DNA from: Acidobacteriota bacterium
Lineage (GTDB): Bacteria; Acidobacteriota; Terriglobia; UBA7540
Assembly (NCBI GenBank): GCA_902812415.1
Contig: CADDZJ010000035.1
Span: forward strand, 1-37,946
Direction of reading: 5' to 3'
Length of the DNA stretch: 37,946 nt
A program made the position numbers and the translations under genes. Under the pieces are notes generated by a model, which worked only from the letters and a program-made list of their open reading frames with translations, was not told the DNA's origin and did no database searches. Positions 1 through 8,366 of this stretch are shown in pieces (the first letter of the stretch is position 1; each line of letters starts with the position of its first letter).

Positions 1-168
1 CGCAACAGCGGCGGTTACTTCCACTCGGAAGAGACCCTGAAGCTCAAGCTGGGCTTAGCCGTCTCCCAGCTCGAAACTGGGCGCTGGCGCCGCGTCGCCT
101 CCTCCGTCCAGAACGCCCTCGACCAATTCAACGCCATCTTTCAGTCCAGATTCGAGACGGAGGAATGA
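1..168 (+). CDS. C-terminal end of an unidentified protein (partial; possible TcmP partner)
   Basis: The frame is open from the first base and stops with TGA at 166-168, giving the last 55 residues of a protein whose start lies outside the window. The visible part is hydrophilic and probably helical, with no motif that I recognise. The next gene on the same strand is a DUF5131 remnant. DUF5131 genes are often paired with a three-Cys-motif partner gene (tcmP), so this tail may belong to such a partner. That assignment rests only on neighbourhood and is weak. Reading the upstream flank would settle it. Confidence 0.55.
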   Translation, partial: RNSGGYFHSEETLKLKLGLAVSQLETGRWRRVASSVQNALDQFNAIFQSRFETEE

Positions 169-358
169 AAATCAATCTGCCAGACACAACATTCTTGACA
201 AGTGCCGGGCAGGAGTGTCTCTACAATCAGCCCCATTTATGCTGCTCTCTCCTCCAGCACCGAAAATCGCCGCCCGAGGGCTACCGGCGATTCTTCCGAA
301 CCACCGTCAAGCAGAACGGAACGTCTCACACGCCTGCTCCGCTGTCGGTTCGCGAATA

Positions 359-1036
359 ATGCAGGCTAGGATGATTTTCGTGAATTCAATGAGCGATCTT
401 TTTCATGAAGACTTGCCGGATGATTACATTGCAGCAGTCGCAACGGTAATGGTTACTGCAAGATGGCACACTTTCCAGGTCCTCACCAAGCGCTCACAAC
501 GTATGCGAGACCTTCTCTCCACGAAACTTGGATTTGCCGCGTCCCAGCCCCACATCTGGTGGGGTGTCAGCGTCGAGAATCGCAAATACGGTTTCCCGCG
601 CATTGAAAACCTACAATCTGCACCCGCGCGGGTTCGTTTTCTTTCGATTGAACCCTTACTGGAAGACCTGGGCTTATTGGACTTGCAGGGTATGAATTGG
701 GTGATCGTTGGAGGGGAAAGTGGTCCTCGCGCCAGGCCAGTGAACAAGCAATGGGTGCTTTCCATTCGGGACCAGTGCCGTCGATATGGCGTGGCCTTCT
801 TCTTCAAACAATGGGGTGGAGTACGCAAGTCCGCGGCAGGGCGCCACTTGGACGGCAGGACTTACGACGAATTCCCCAGCCGTGTCGTCCATCCCGTTCC
901 TAGTCCCACTGAGTGCAATGCGCTGGCGGCAAGCGTTAAGTTGGCCCTTGGGAGAGCCGGTGTCATTAATCCCTCTCAGACCTGGGACGATGCGCATCGA
1001 TTCCTTGTTAACGCCGTCTCAGGTAATTTGACGTAG
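359..1036 (+). pseudogene. DUF5131 (phage Gp37/Gp68-type) protein, N-terminus missing
   Basis: From about residue 5 of this reading (RMIFVNSMSDLFHEDLP) the protein follows the DUF5131 family closely, through HTFQVLTKRS, WWGVSVEN, VRFLSIEPLLEDL, WVIVGGESGP and FFFKQWGG. Intact members begin about 65 to 70 residues earlier with a segment containing TWNPVTGC and a following GCxxCYA, the three-cysteine motif from which the family and its TcmP partner are known. None of the three frames between 168 and 358 encodes anything like it. The open frame can be extended upstream to 215, but that extension does not resemble the family. I read this as a gene that lost its 5' end, probably by deletion. The function of the intact family is not established; the motif recalls radical SAM proteins. 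It converges on gyrA with 76 bases between the stops. Confidence 0.8.
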
Positions 1037-1112
1037 AGTGTGGCATACATCCTGGTATTTGGAATGTGTGCACCAGTGGGGGAGACACCGGTGCCACAGC
1101 CGGTGACTTCCA

Positions 1113-3644
1113 TTACTGGATCAATGTTCTTTGTGTAGGCTCCGGACTCAGCTCGCCGTTGCCATTTTCTTCAACCCTCACCAGGCAGGCTGCCGCCACT
1201 TGATCTCCTTCTTCCAAAGTAATCAAGCGCACGCCCTGCGTTGAACGCCCGCACTCCCGAATCTCACCTGAATCGAGCCGGGTGATTTTCCCCTGCTGCG
1301 TAATCAGCATCACTTCAGAATCCTCCGCAACGCTGAGGACGCCCACCACTTTTCCGTTGCGCTCAGTCGTCTTCACATTGATCACGCCCTTGCCAGCGCG
1401 CGACTGCAAGCGATACTCGGTGATGGGAGTCCGTTTGCCGTAGCCCTTTTCCGTGACGGAAAGGATCAATTCCTTTTCACCGACAATTTCCATCCCCACG
1501 ATGTAATCGTCTTTGTCGAGGTCCATGGCGTAGACGCCATAGGCTGCGCGGCCCATATCCCGAACGTCCTGCTCCGAAAAGCGAATCGCCATGCCTTCGT
1601 GAGTGGCCAGGAAGATGGTATCGCGCCCGGTGGTGAGCTTGACGGCGATCAGTTCATCTCCCTCTTCGATCTTCATCGCCAGGATTCCCCGCGAGTTGGG
1701 GTTTGAAAATTCTGCCAGGCGGGTCTTCTTGATCAGCCCGCGGCGCGTGGCAAGCACGACATAGCCCTCGGCGGCATATTCCTTCCCATCCACTCTGACA
1801 TCCTTCGGCTCGTCCGGCAATTCTTTCACGGCCAGCACCGCGGCGGTCTTTTCGCCCGAGGCGAGATTTACCAGATTAAGAATGTGCTTACCCTTGCCTG
1901 CCGCGCCCACATCGGGGATTTCATAAACCTTCAGCCAGTAAAGCTTGCCGGTGTTGGTAAAGACGAGAATATAGCTGTGGGTCGAGGCGATGAAGAGATG
2001 CTCCACAATATCCTCTTCGCGCGTCCTCATGCCTAGTCGCCCCTTGCCCCCGCGCCCCTGCTGGCGATAAGTCGTGAGGGGAGTACGTTTGAGATAGCCG
2101 GAATGTGACACGGTGATCACCACGTCCTCCATCGTGATCAGGTCTTCCAGCCGGATTTCCGCCTGCTCCTCAATGATCTGGGTTCGCCGCTCATCTCCGA
2201 ATTCTTTCTGCACCTGCTTGAGCTCATCCACAATCACTTTCTTCAGCGCCTTTTCGCTGCTGAGGATTTCCTGATATTGGGCAATCTTCTTTTGCAGCTC
2301 GTCGTATTCCTCCTGAATCTTATCGCGTTCGAGGGCGGTGAGCCGCTGCAACTGCAATTCCAGAATCGCCTGCGCCTGCCGCTCGGTGAACTCAAATTGC
2401 GTCATCAATCCTTCACGCGCTTCCTTCGGCGTTTTTGAAGCCCGGATCAGCTTGATGACGGCGTCGAGATTCTGGAGCGCTTTCAGAAAGCCTTCGAGAA
2501 TATGCGCGCGCTCCTGCGCCCTGCGAAGATCATAGGCCGTCCGTCGGCGCACCACCGTGACGCGATGATCGATAAAGAGCTGCAGAGTCTCGATCAGGGA
2601 AAGCGTTCGTGGCTGCCCGTTGACGATGGCGAGCAGGATCATGCCGAAAGTTTCCTGAAGCTGCGTATGCTTGTAGAGATTGTTCAGAATCACTTCCGGC
2701 TGCTCGCCGCGCTTAAGCTCCACGACAACGCGCATCCCTTCGCGGTCCGACTCGTCGCGCACGTCGGAGATGCCTTCGATTTTCTTATCCTGCACAAGCT
2801 GCGCAATGCGCTCGATGATCTTCGCCTTGTTCACTTGAAAGGGAATTTCCGTCACCACAATCTGCTGCTTCTCTTTCGTCGGCCGCTCAATCGCGGCTTT
2901 GGCACGCATTGTGAACTGCCCGCGCCCGGTGGCGTAGGCGGATTTGATGCCCGACTTGCCGTAAATAAACGCTCCGGTGGGGAAATCCGGTCCCGGAATA
3001 AGCTCCAGCACTTCGTCGAGCGTAGCCTGGGGCTTCTGAACCAGCAGGATGACGGCGCTAATAATCTCAGAGAGATTATGCGGCGGAATTTTGGTGGCCA
3101 TTCCCACGGCAATGCCGTCCGACCCGTTCACCAGCAGGTTCGGAACGCGAGTGGGGAGCACGAGGGGCTCTTCGGTGGACTCGTCAAAATTCGGGACGAA
3201 ATCGACCGTCTCTTTCTCAATGTCGGCCAGCAGTTCTTCAGCCACACGCGACAAACGGCATTCCGTATACCGGTAGGCCGCAGCAGGGTCGCCATCCACA
3301 GAGCCGAAATTGCCTTGCCCGTCAATCAGCGGGTAGCGCATGTTAAAATCCTGCGCCATGCGCACCAGCGCGTCATAGACGGCCGCATCGCCATGCGGGT
3401 GATATTTCTTGATGACTTCGCCCACCACGCCCGCGCACTTCGTGTAGCGCTTGTCGGAAGTGATGCCTTCCTTGTACATGGCATACAGGATGCGGCGATG
3501 CACCGGCTTCAAGCCATCGCGGACGTCGGGCAGCGCTCGCCCGATGATCACGCTCATGGCATAATCCAGATACGAGTTCCGCATTTCGTCTTCGATGTTG
3601 ACAGGAACCTGATGTGACGTAGGAATCAGTTCTTGATCACCCAT
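1113..3644 (-). CDS. gyrA: DNA gyrase subunit A
   Basis: GyrA breaks and rejoins both DNA strands in the gyrase heterotetramer that adds negative supercoils; it works with GyrB, which is not in this window. The 843-residue product has the expected order: the breakage-reunion domain with the catalytic tyrosine in RYTE (Tyr126, equal to E. coli Tyr122), a coiled-coil region around residues 370-500, the GyrA box QGRGGKG near residue 530 that separates gyrase from topoisomerase IV, and six-bladed-propeller repeats to the end. An AAGGA-type ribosome binding site precedes the ATG. In the quinolone-binding region the position of E. coli Ser83 is alanine (Ala87) while the Asp87 equivalent is kept (Asp91). 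The gene lies 260 bases downstream of the GH3 gene on the same strand; that gap holds no convincing gene. Confidence 0.98.
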   Translation of the reverse strand: MGDQELIPTSHQVPVNIEDEMRNSYLDYAMSVIIGRALPDVRDGLKPVHRRILYAMYKEGITSDKRYTKCAGVVGEVIKKYHPHGDAAVYDALVRMAQDFNMRYPLIDGQGNFGSVDGDPAAAYRYTECRLSRVAEELLADIEKETVDFVPNFDESTEEPLVLPTRVPNLLVNGSDGIAVGMATKIPPHNLSEIISAVILLVQKPQATLDEVLELIPGPDFPTGAFIYGKSGIKSAYATGRGQFTMRAKAAIERPTKEKQQIVVTEIPFQVNKAKIIERIAQLVQDKKIEGISDVRDESDREGMRVVVELKRGEQPEVILNNLYKHTQLQETFGMILLAIVNGQPRTLSLIETLQLFIDHRVTVVRRRTAYDLRRAQERAHILEGFLKALQNLDAVIKLIRASKTPKEAREGLMTQFEFTERQAQAILELQLQRLTALERDKIQEEYDELQKKIAQYQEILSSEKALKKVIVDELKQVQKEFGDERRTQIIEEQAEIRLEDLITMEDVVITVSHSGYLKRTPLTTYRQQGRGGKGRLGMRTREEDIVEHLFIASTHSYILVFTNTGKLYWLKVYEIPDVGAAGKGKHILNLVNLASGEKTAAVLAVKELPDEPKDVRVDGKEYAAEGYVVLATRRGLIKKTRLAEFSNPNSRGILAMKIEEGDELIAVKLTTGRDTIFLATHEGMAIRFSEQDVRDMGRAAYGVYAMDLDKDDYIVGMEIVGEKELILSVTEKGYGKRTPITEYRLQSRAGKGVINVKTTERNGKVVGVLSVAEDSEVMLITQQGKITRLDSGEIRECGRSTQGVRLITLEEGDQVAAACLVRVEENGNGELSPEPTQRTLIQ

Positions 3645-3904
3645 GGAATATCTATTCCTTTCTCAGATGCGCGGAAGAAATGATCAGGCAGGCTACCCTT
3701 CAGATCAGGTCTTTCCAGGCGCCAAACCGCATCATGCCTTGGGAGAATCTCCCCCTCACGCGACGTTGCACTTTCTTGTGAAAGCTGATGAATACAATTC
3801 GCTTGCCGTTGACGGTCAATATGAGGGCTTCGCTTAAGCAGTGCGTACCATCAAGTATACCTGCGGGCAGGGAACGTTGTCAAAATAAAGGGTCTTGTGG
3901 CTTC

Positions 3905-6445
3905 TTATTTCACCTGAAACGCGGCCTTGAGCGGCACGTTTTCAGACGAATCGCCCACGTAGACCATGAATTTGCCTGGGTCTACCTTCCAGCCATGTGA
4001 CTTCACATCCCAATACGCGAGTGACCGGCGGTTCAGAGTGACGGAGACCCGCTTCGTCTGACCAGGATTGAGGGTGATACGCTCGAAACCCTTGAGTTCT
4101 TTGATGGGACGCGGGACGCTGGCTGAGGGATCGCCCACGTAAATCTGGGCGATTTCGTCGCCGGTAAGCTGGCCGGTGTTGGTGACGTCGAAGCTGACGG
4201 TGATCGGCTGATCTGCGCTGGCCTCCCCGGGCGTCACGCGAAGATGGTTGAAGGCAAATGTCGTGTAGGAAAGGCCGAAGCCGAAGGGGAACAGTGGCTT
4301 CACCGCGCTGTGGTCGTAGTAACGATAACCAAGAAAGATGCCCTCACGGTACACGACATTGTGAGTGCCGGGCTCTTCATAGTAGTTCTTGTAGCAAGGA
4401 TTATCCTGTTGGCGACGCTCCCAACTGATCGGTAGTTTGCCGAAGGTGTCGAGTCCAAAGAGAACTTTCGCCAGCGCCGTGCCCGCCTCCGAACCGCCAT
4501 ACCAGCCTTCGATCAACGTCGGCACGCGATCGAGCCATCCGCTGGTTTCGACGCCTCCACCCGAGGTGACAACGACAATCGTGTGCGGATTTGCCGCAGC
4601 CACGGCTCGAATCAAGTCATCCTGACCGATGGGCAGCCTCCACGTCCGGTCGTGGCCTTCCGACTCCGTGGCGGGATCGAAACCCACAGAAACGATCGCC
4701 ACATCCGCCTGAGCTGCAATTTTCTCAACATCGGGCAGCAACATCTGCCCCGCAGGAATTACTCCGAAGCCCACGCGGATGCGGCTGGTCTGCGGCAGGT
4801 AATCGAACCGGATTGAGGCAGGCTGACCGGCGGGAAGATCCAGGTCCATCCACTGCGGCGACTGACCCTCCGCGCGATGGGGAAGCGCCTGAAGCGCTTG
4901 CTTGCCATTGACGTAGAGCGTGTAGCCGTCGCCGCCCACGGCTGCCACGATGAAGCGCTGCGGACCTGAAACCTTCGGCGTGTAGTAGCCCGTCCAACGA
5001 TAGGCCGGGCGCACCGGAGAAGGCGGAGCAAACTGGTTGCCTCCGAATGAATTCACATGCATCACCGTGCGCGTGCTGGAAGGGGTGCCGGCGAAGCTGC
5101 CGCCAGTAAACTTCTCCTCGCGCAGTCCGGGATGCGTTCCAGCTTCATCCACCGTAAAACTGCTCCCGGTGAAGCCGCCCTCGCCAAAAATCGACGGCAG
5201 ATCACGAATGCCAGGGCTCCAATAGACTGTGACTTGCGCTCTCAGAGCGTCGCTCAGTCCGGTGAGATAGCTGACAGCGTTGAACGAGGTCACGTGAGCG
5301 CTGCCGCCGCCGGAAGCTTCCGCCGGGTAAGCGTCCGGCCCGATCAGAGCGATGGCGTGAATCCGATTGCGGTCAAGCGGCAGTAAATGACCCTCGTTCT
5401 TGAGCAGCACCAGGCTCTCTTCAGCAGATTCGAGCGCTACCTGGCGCGATGCCTGATTGTAGAGCGGAATCTTCAGGTCCGTCTGGTCGTGGTTGAGGAA
5501 TCCGAAACGGAGCGCCACTCGCAGGATGCGCCGCACCTTGTCGTCGATTGTGGCCACAGAGACTTTGCCCGCCCGGATCGCCGGCAACAGGGTCTCGGCG
5601 TTCATAAATCGCGCGGAGGGCATTTCGAGGTCCAGCCCAGCGTTGGCGGCGGCGATGCCGTCATAAGTGGCGCCCCAGTCAGACATCAGAATGCCGCGGA
5701 ACCCCCACTCCTTCTTGAGGATTTCGGTGTTCAGCATTTTGTTTTGAGTGGCGTGCTCGCCGTCAATGAGATTGTAGGAATCCATCACTGCGCCCACATG
5801 CGCTTCTTTCACAGCCGCTTCGTAGGTGGGGAGATAGATCTCATGCAGTGTGCGCTCATCCACAATGGAGTTTTCATTGTGGCGGTCATATTCCGAGTTG
5901 TTCAAGGCGTAGTGCTTGATGGTGGCGACCACATCCTGGCTCTGCACGCCCTCAATATAGTTCACCGCGATGCGCGAGGCGAGATAGGGGTCTTCGCCGA
6001 AATACTCGAAGTTGCGCCCGTTCATCGGCTCACGGTAGATGTCCACGCCGGGGCCGAGCAGGAAATTAACGCCGCGCGCCCGGGCATCACTCCCGAGCGC
6101 CACCCCGATCTTCCGCGCAAGCGCCGTATCCCACGAGGCGGCAAGACCTACCCCCGCCGCGTAGCCGGTGGTGGGACCCCAGGTGCGAACGCCCATCGGC
6201 CCGTCCGACATTTTCAGCCGTGGCAGGCCAATCTGTGGCATCGCGTAAGTGAACATGCCATCCACTCCGCCAATCAGCTTGATCTTCTGTTCGAGGGTTA
6301 ACTTGGCGAGCAGGGCGTCGGCCTGGCGGTCAACCTCAGCAGGAGTAAGTTGCTGCGGGGCTCCTCCGCGTGGCGCACGTGCAAACAGAGAGGCGGCGGC
6401 AAGCAGGCATAAAAATGAAATGCGTAAAAGAGGATGAGTTTTCAT
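3905..6445 (-). CDS. Secreted glycoside hydrolase family 3 protein (beta-glucosidase type) with PA14 domain
   Basis: The protein should remove terminal beta-linked sugars from oligosaccharides outside the cytoplasm. I start it at the ATG at 6445 (MKTHPLLR), which begins a good signal peptide and has GGAG upstream; the longer open frame adds an unrelated N-terminus. The order of domains is: signal peptide (about 1-25); (beta/alpha)8 barrel with the nucleophile aspartate in MSDWG (Asp256); alpha/beta sandwich containing the conserved ESEGHDR segment (Glu594/Glu596, where the acid/base is expected); a PA14 domain of about 130 residues inserted in the sandwich (roughly 435-570); and a fibronectin type III-like C-terminal domain from about 738. 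PA14 inserts in GH3 enzymes usually shape substrate entry. Family members vary in specificity (glucosidase, xylosidase, arabinosidase), so the substrate is not fixed. Confidence 0.95.
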   Translation of the reverse strand: MKTHPLLRISFLCLLAAASLFARAPRGGAPQQLTPAEVDRQADALLAKLTLEQKIKLIGGVDGMFTYAMPQIGLPRLKMSDGPMGVRTWGPTTGYAAGVGLAASWDTALARKIGVALGSDARARGVNFLLGPGVDIYREPMNGRNFEYFGEDPYLASRIAVNYIEGVQSQDVVATIKHYALNNSEYDRHNENSIVDERTLHEIYLPTYEAAVKEAHVGAVMDSYNLIDGEHATQNKMLNTEILKKEWGFRGILMSDWGATYDGIAAANAGLDLEMPSARFMNAETLLPAIRAGKVSVATIDDKVRRILRVALRFGFLNHDQTDLKIPLYNQASRQVALESAEESLVLLKNEGHLLPLDRNRIHAIALIGPDAYPAEASGGGSAHVTSFNAVSYLTGLSDALRAQVTVYWSPGIRDLPSIFGEGGFTGSSFTVDEAGTHPGLREEKFTGGSFAGTPSSTRTVMHVNSFGGNQFAPPSPVRPAYRWTGYYTPKVSGPQRFIVAAVGGDGYTLYVNGKQALQALPHRAEGQSPQWMDLDLPAGQPASIRFDYLPQTSRIRVGFGVIPAGQMLLPDVEKIAAQADVAIVSVGFDPATESEGHDRTWRLPIGQDDLIRAVAAANPHTIVVVTSGGGVETSGWLDRVPTLIEGWYGGSEAGTALAKVLFGLDTFGKLPISWERRQQDNPCYKNYYEEPGTHNVVYREGIFLGYRYYDHSAVKPLFPFGFGLSYTTFAFNHLRVTPGEASADQPITVSFDVTNTGQLTGDEIAQIYVGDPSASVPRPIKELKGFERITLNPGQTKRVSVTLNRRSLAYWDVKSHGWKVDPGKFMVYVGDSSENVPLKAAFQVK

Positions 6446-6684
6446 GGCCAACTCCGGGACGATGCAAAAGTATATAACAACCGCCTCGGCCCGCAAATCG
6501 GTTCTGCGCCTGGTTTCCGGATAAGCGGGTGTTAGCGGGCAGCCGATATTCGTCTGTTCTTGGGGTTGCACGTGTCGACACATTCCAAACAACGGGAGGT
6601 ATGCAATACCCCAATCAAGACTGTGCGTGCGCCCTGAAGTTGGCATGAAGACGGATTTGCATTGCAGCAGTCTCTTCCGCTAGC

Positions 6685-7299
6685 ATGAGACAGATTATGG
6701 AAAGCGTTGTTATTGCTCTGGCTATCATTTTTGCCGTTATATTGATTGGAATTCTTCTTCTCATCCGATCGGCGCGCGGGCTGAAGCGCGCGAATAGTGA
6801 GCTGAATAAAGACTGGCTGAATATTGAGACGTTGCTGAAACAAAGAAACGATGAACTGCCTCGTCTCATCCAGACCTGCCGAAGCTACATGCCCGCAGAG
6901 CACGAAGGCTTCAAGCTCATCCCCGAGGCTCGAAGCGCCTGCCAGAGGGCGGCATCCGTTGAGGAGAAAGCGCGGGCCGACGCGCGGCTCACGCATGCCC
7001 TGCAAAAACTTTTCTCCGAAGCCGAAAGCTATCCGGATCTGAAGAGCAACAACACGTTTGCGCAACTTCAAAGCCGCTTGCTCGAAATTGAGGAAAGAAT
7101 CGCCGAGCGCCGCGAACTTTTTAACGAAGATGTAAGGCTGTTTAACGCCCGTCTCCATCGGCCTCCCGGCACATGGGTTCGCGGCATGGCCCGAGTGCAA
7201 CCTCGCCCTTTTTTTACCAAGCCTTCCGCCTACGATCTAGAGGCAGACCCAGAGGCTAAGACTCTCGCTGAAGCTGAAAGGGCGCGCCCGCGGAGCTAG
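6685..7299 (+). CDS. LemA-family membrane-anchored protein
   Basis: This 204-residue protein has one N-terminal membrane segment (about residues 5-27) followed by a mostly helical domain. It carries LemA-family features: LNKDWLNIETLLKQRNDELP, RLIQTCRSYM, a pattern of Ala-rich helices, AESYPDLKSNN with a following LQSRLLEIEERIAERRELFNED, and a final FNARLHRPPG region. LemA proteins form helical bundles at the membrane; their precise role is not settled, though many sit beside DUF3137/TPM-type genes. None of those is here: the upstream neighbour is the divergent GH3 gene and downstream is the opposite-strand microgene. An alternative start is the ATG at 6697. I see no strong ribosome binding site before either start. 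Confidence 0.88.
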   Translation: MRQIMESVVIALAIIFAVILIGILLLIRSARGLKRANSELNKDWLNIETLLKQRNDELPRLIQTCRSYMPAEHEGFKLIPEARSACQRAASVEEKARADARLTHALQKLFSEAESYPDLKSNNTFAQLQSRLLEIEERIAERRELFNEDVRLFNARLHRPPGTWVRGMARVQPRPFFTKPSAYDLEADPEAKTLAEAERARPRS

Positions 7300-7398
7300 C
7301 GGCGATTTTATCTCGCCGGAGCTTTCAATACTGGTGCGCTGGCTTCACCCCGCTCACGCGGATTCCTCAACAGCCTGACAAACCTTCTGAATAAAAAA

Positions 7399-7422
7399 GG
7401 CCCGCTCTTTTCAGAGCGGGCC
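7399..7422 (-). terminator. Rho-independent terminator of the minus-strand microgene
   Basis: A perfect 10-bp stem (GGCCCGCTCT paired with AGAGCGGGCC) with a 4-base loop is followed, on the minus strand, by a run of six T. On the plus strand no T run follows, so it should end minus-strand transcripts, namely the short transcript that encodes the lysine-rich peptide at 7454-7492. Confidence 0.9.
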
Positions 7423-7453
7423 TGGGGAAAGGAGAAAATGAGAGACTTAAAAC

Positions 7454-7492
7454 TTATCTCTTCTTCTTAGCTGCTTTTTTCTTTGCGGGCAT
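7454..7492 (-). CDS. Very short lysine-rich peptide (12 residues, or 25 from an upstream GTG)
   Basis: The reading MPAKKKAAKKKR ends at TAA (7454-7456). A perfect AGGAGGT lies 10 bases before the ATG. About 75 bases upstream of the ATG sits a near-consensus promoter (7574-7602), and a strong terminator follows at 7399-7422, so the whole unit is a transcript of about 170 bases with nothing else to encode. The frame is open further upstream to a TAG at 7571-7573; a GTG at 7529-7531, preceded by AAGGAG, would give a 25-residue product beginning SYRNFGEEVKSL after the start. The sequence resembles the basic tails of histone-like proteins, so binding nucleic acid is a reasonable guess, but I know of no assigned function. 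It is too short for usual gene finders. It could instead be a small RNA with a fortuitous reading frame. Confidence 0.6.
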   Translation of the reverse strand: MPAKKKAAKKKR

Positions 7493-7573
7493 CAGCGACT
7501 TTACCTCCTCTCCAAAATTTCTGTAACTCACGCGCGGCGCCACTCCTTGGGGTGACACGCAACGCTGCCACTA

Positions 7574-7602
7574 TATGTAGTATTGTTACAAGTTCTTGTC
7601 AA
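7574..7602 (-). promoter_or_regulatory. Sigma-70-type promoter of the lysine-rich microgene
   Basis: On the minus strand TTGACA (7597-7602) is separated by exactly 17 bases from TACATA (7574-7579), close to the housekeeping consensus. Transcription would start near 7566, leaving a leader of about 75 bases to the ATG at 7492. The surrounding DNA is AT-rich compared with its neighbourhood. Confidence 0.75.
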
Positions 7603-7709
7603 GACTTTTCTGAAGGTAAATTCTTTTGTTTAGAGAAATTTAATCCGAGCGTTTAAAAATCCGATGGCGCGTTTGGAAAGCTGATGCTGACCTTGCTATC
7701 ATAGAACCT

Positions 7710-8247
7710 GGGCGAGTAAGCTGGGCGATCGCTGCTATGCTGGCTGGATTGCATTGGCAATTCGATGAAGCATGGGAGAGGAAAGTCCGAACTCCACAGG
7801 GCAGTGTGCTCGCTAACGGCGAGGGCAGGAGATGGATTCCACCGGGTTGGACGTACGTCTCCTGTACGGAAAGTGCCACAGAGAATATACCGCCTCGGCG
7901 CCTGTAGCGGCGCTGTCCGCAGCGCCGAAAAACGCCGGTGAGGACACCGGCGCTACAACGCGAGGTAAGGGTGAAAAGGTGCGGGTTGCGTCAGCAGCCT
8001 TAAAGTAAGAGCGCACCGCGCAGGCAGTGATGCCTGCGGCAGGGCAAACCCCATACGGAGCAAGACCAAATAGGAGAGGAGGAGCGGCCCGCTCCGCAAT
8101 GCACCCGCGGTTTTCGGCGCACCGAAAATCAGGGCACAGATGACTCTCGGGTAGGTTGCTTGAGCCCGGCAGCAATGCCGGGCGTAGAGGAATGATCGCC
8201 GCCCGCCTCGGCGGGCTACAGAATTCGGCTTACAGGCTTGCTCGCCC
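7710..8247 (+). ncRNA. rnpB: RNase P RNA, bacterial type A, enlarged
   Basis: This is the catalytic RNA that matures tRNA 5' ends. The conserved blocks appear in order: GAGGAAAGTCCGAACTCCAC, GGCAG then GTGCTCGCTAACGGCG, GGAAAGTGCCACAGA, GGTAAGGGTGAAA, TAAGAGCGCACC, AAACCCCA, GGAGCAAGACCAAATAGG, GGTTGCTTGA, TAGAGGAATGATCGCC and ACAGAATTCGGCTTAC. The ends are set by P1, where 7710-7721 pairs with 8236-8247. The length of about 538 bases is well above the usual 350 to 400. The extra length comes from a 57-base repeat in the P12 loop (7901-7957), an added GGTTGC-GTCA-GCAGCC hairpin inside the normally short GGTGCG/CGCACC hairpin, a long P16/P17 region with a TTTTCGG-CGCA-CCGAAAA hairpin, and a GC-rich hairpin near the 3' end (about 8200-8216). 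The conserved core seems intact, so I expect it to be functional. It converges on rluD. Confidence 0.97.
7901..7957 (+). repeat. Dispersed palindromic repeat inside the RNase P RNA P12 loop
   Basis: The segment starts CCTGTAGCGGCGCTGTCC, contains CAGCGCCGAAAAA, and ends CGGCGCTACA. It is made of two adjoining hairpins and its outer ends (TGTAGCG and CGCTACA) also pair. A second copy, with the first 30 or so bases almost identical, lies in an intergenic region at 32684-32743. Here it sits exactly between the two arms of P12 (CCTCG at 7893-7897 and CGAGG at 7961-7965). Confidence 0.85.
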
Positions 8248-8347
8248 CGTCCCTTCCATTGTCGTCCCAGAATCCACCGTAAACCGATCCGGCAAAAAAG
8301 CAGAAGCCGTGAGTACAGCAGCATATGGGCGCGGACGTTGTCTGCCA

Positions 8348-8366
8348 GGGCGCATGTCATGCGCCC
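8348..8366. repeat. Perfect 19-bp palindrome between rnpB and rluD
   Basis: GGGCGCATGTCATGCGCCC is a perfect inverted repeat around one central base. It abuts the TAG stop of the rluD gene (8367-8369), and read on the minus strand the block begins TGTAGGGGCGCATG, so the stop may be supplied by a repeat unit. It lies where two convergent transcripts (rnpB and rluD) meet and could act as a stem that limits read-through, although no T run follows. Confidence 0.6.

Noticed and set aside
2338-3617. Long plus-strand frames opposite gyrA, including one of 371 codons
   Set aside because: They are antisense shadows of a clear gyrA; GC-rich third positions keep such frames open.
5387-6301. 304-codon plus-strand frame opposite the GH3 gene
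   Set aside because: It is antisense to a well-supported GH3 domain and lacks a start signal or recognisable motif.
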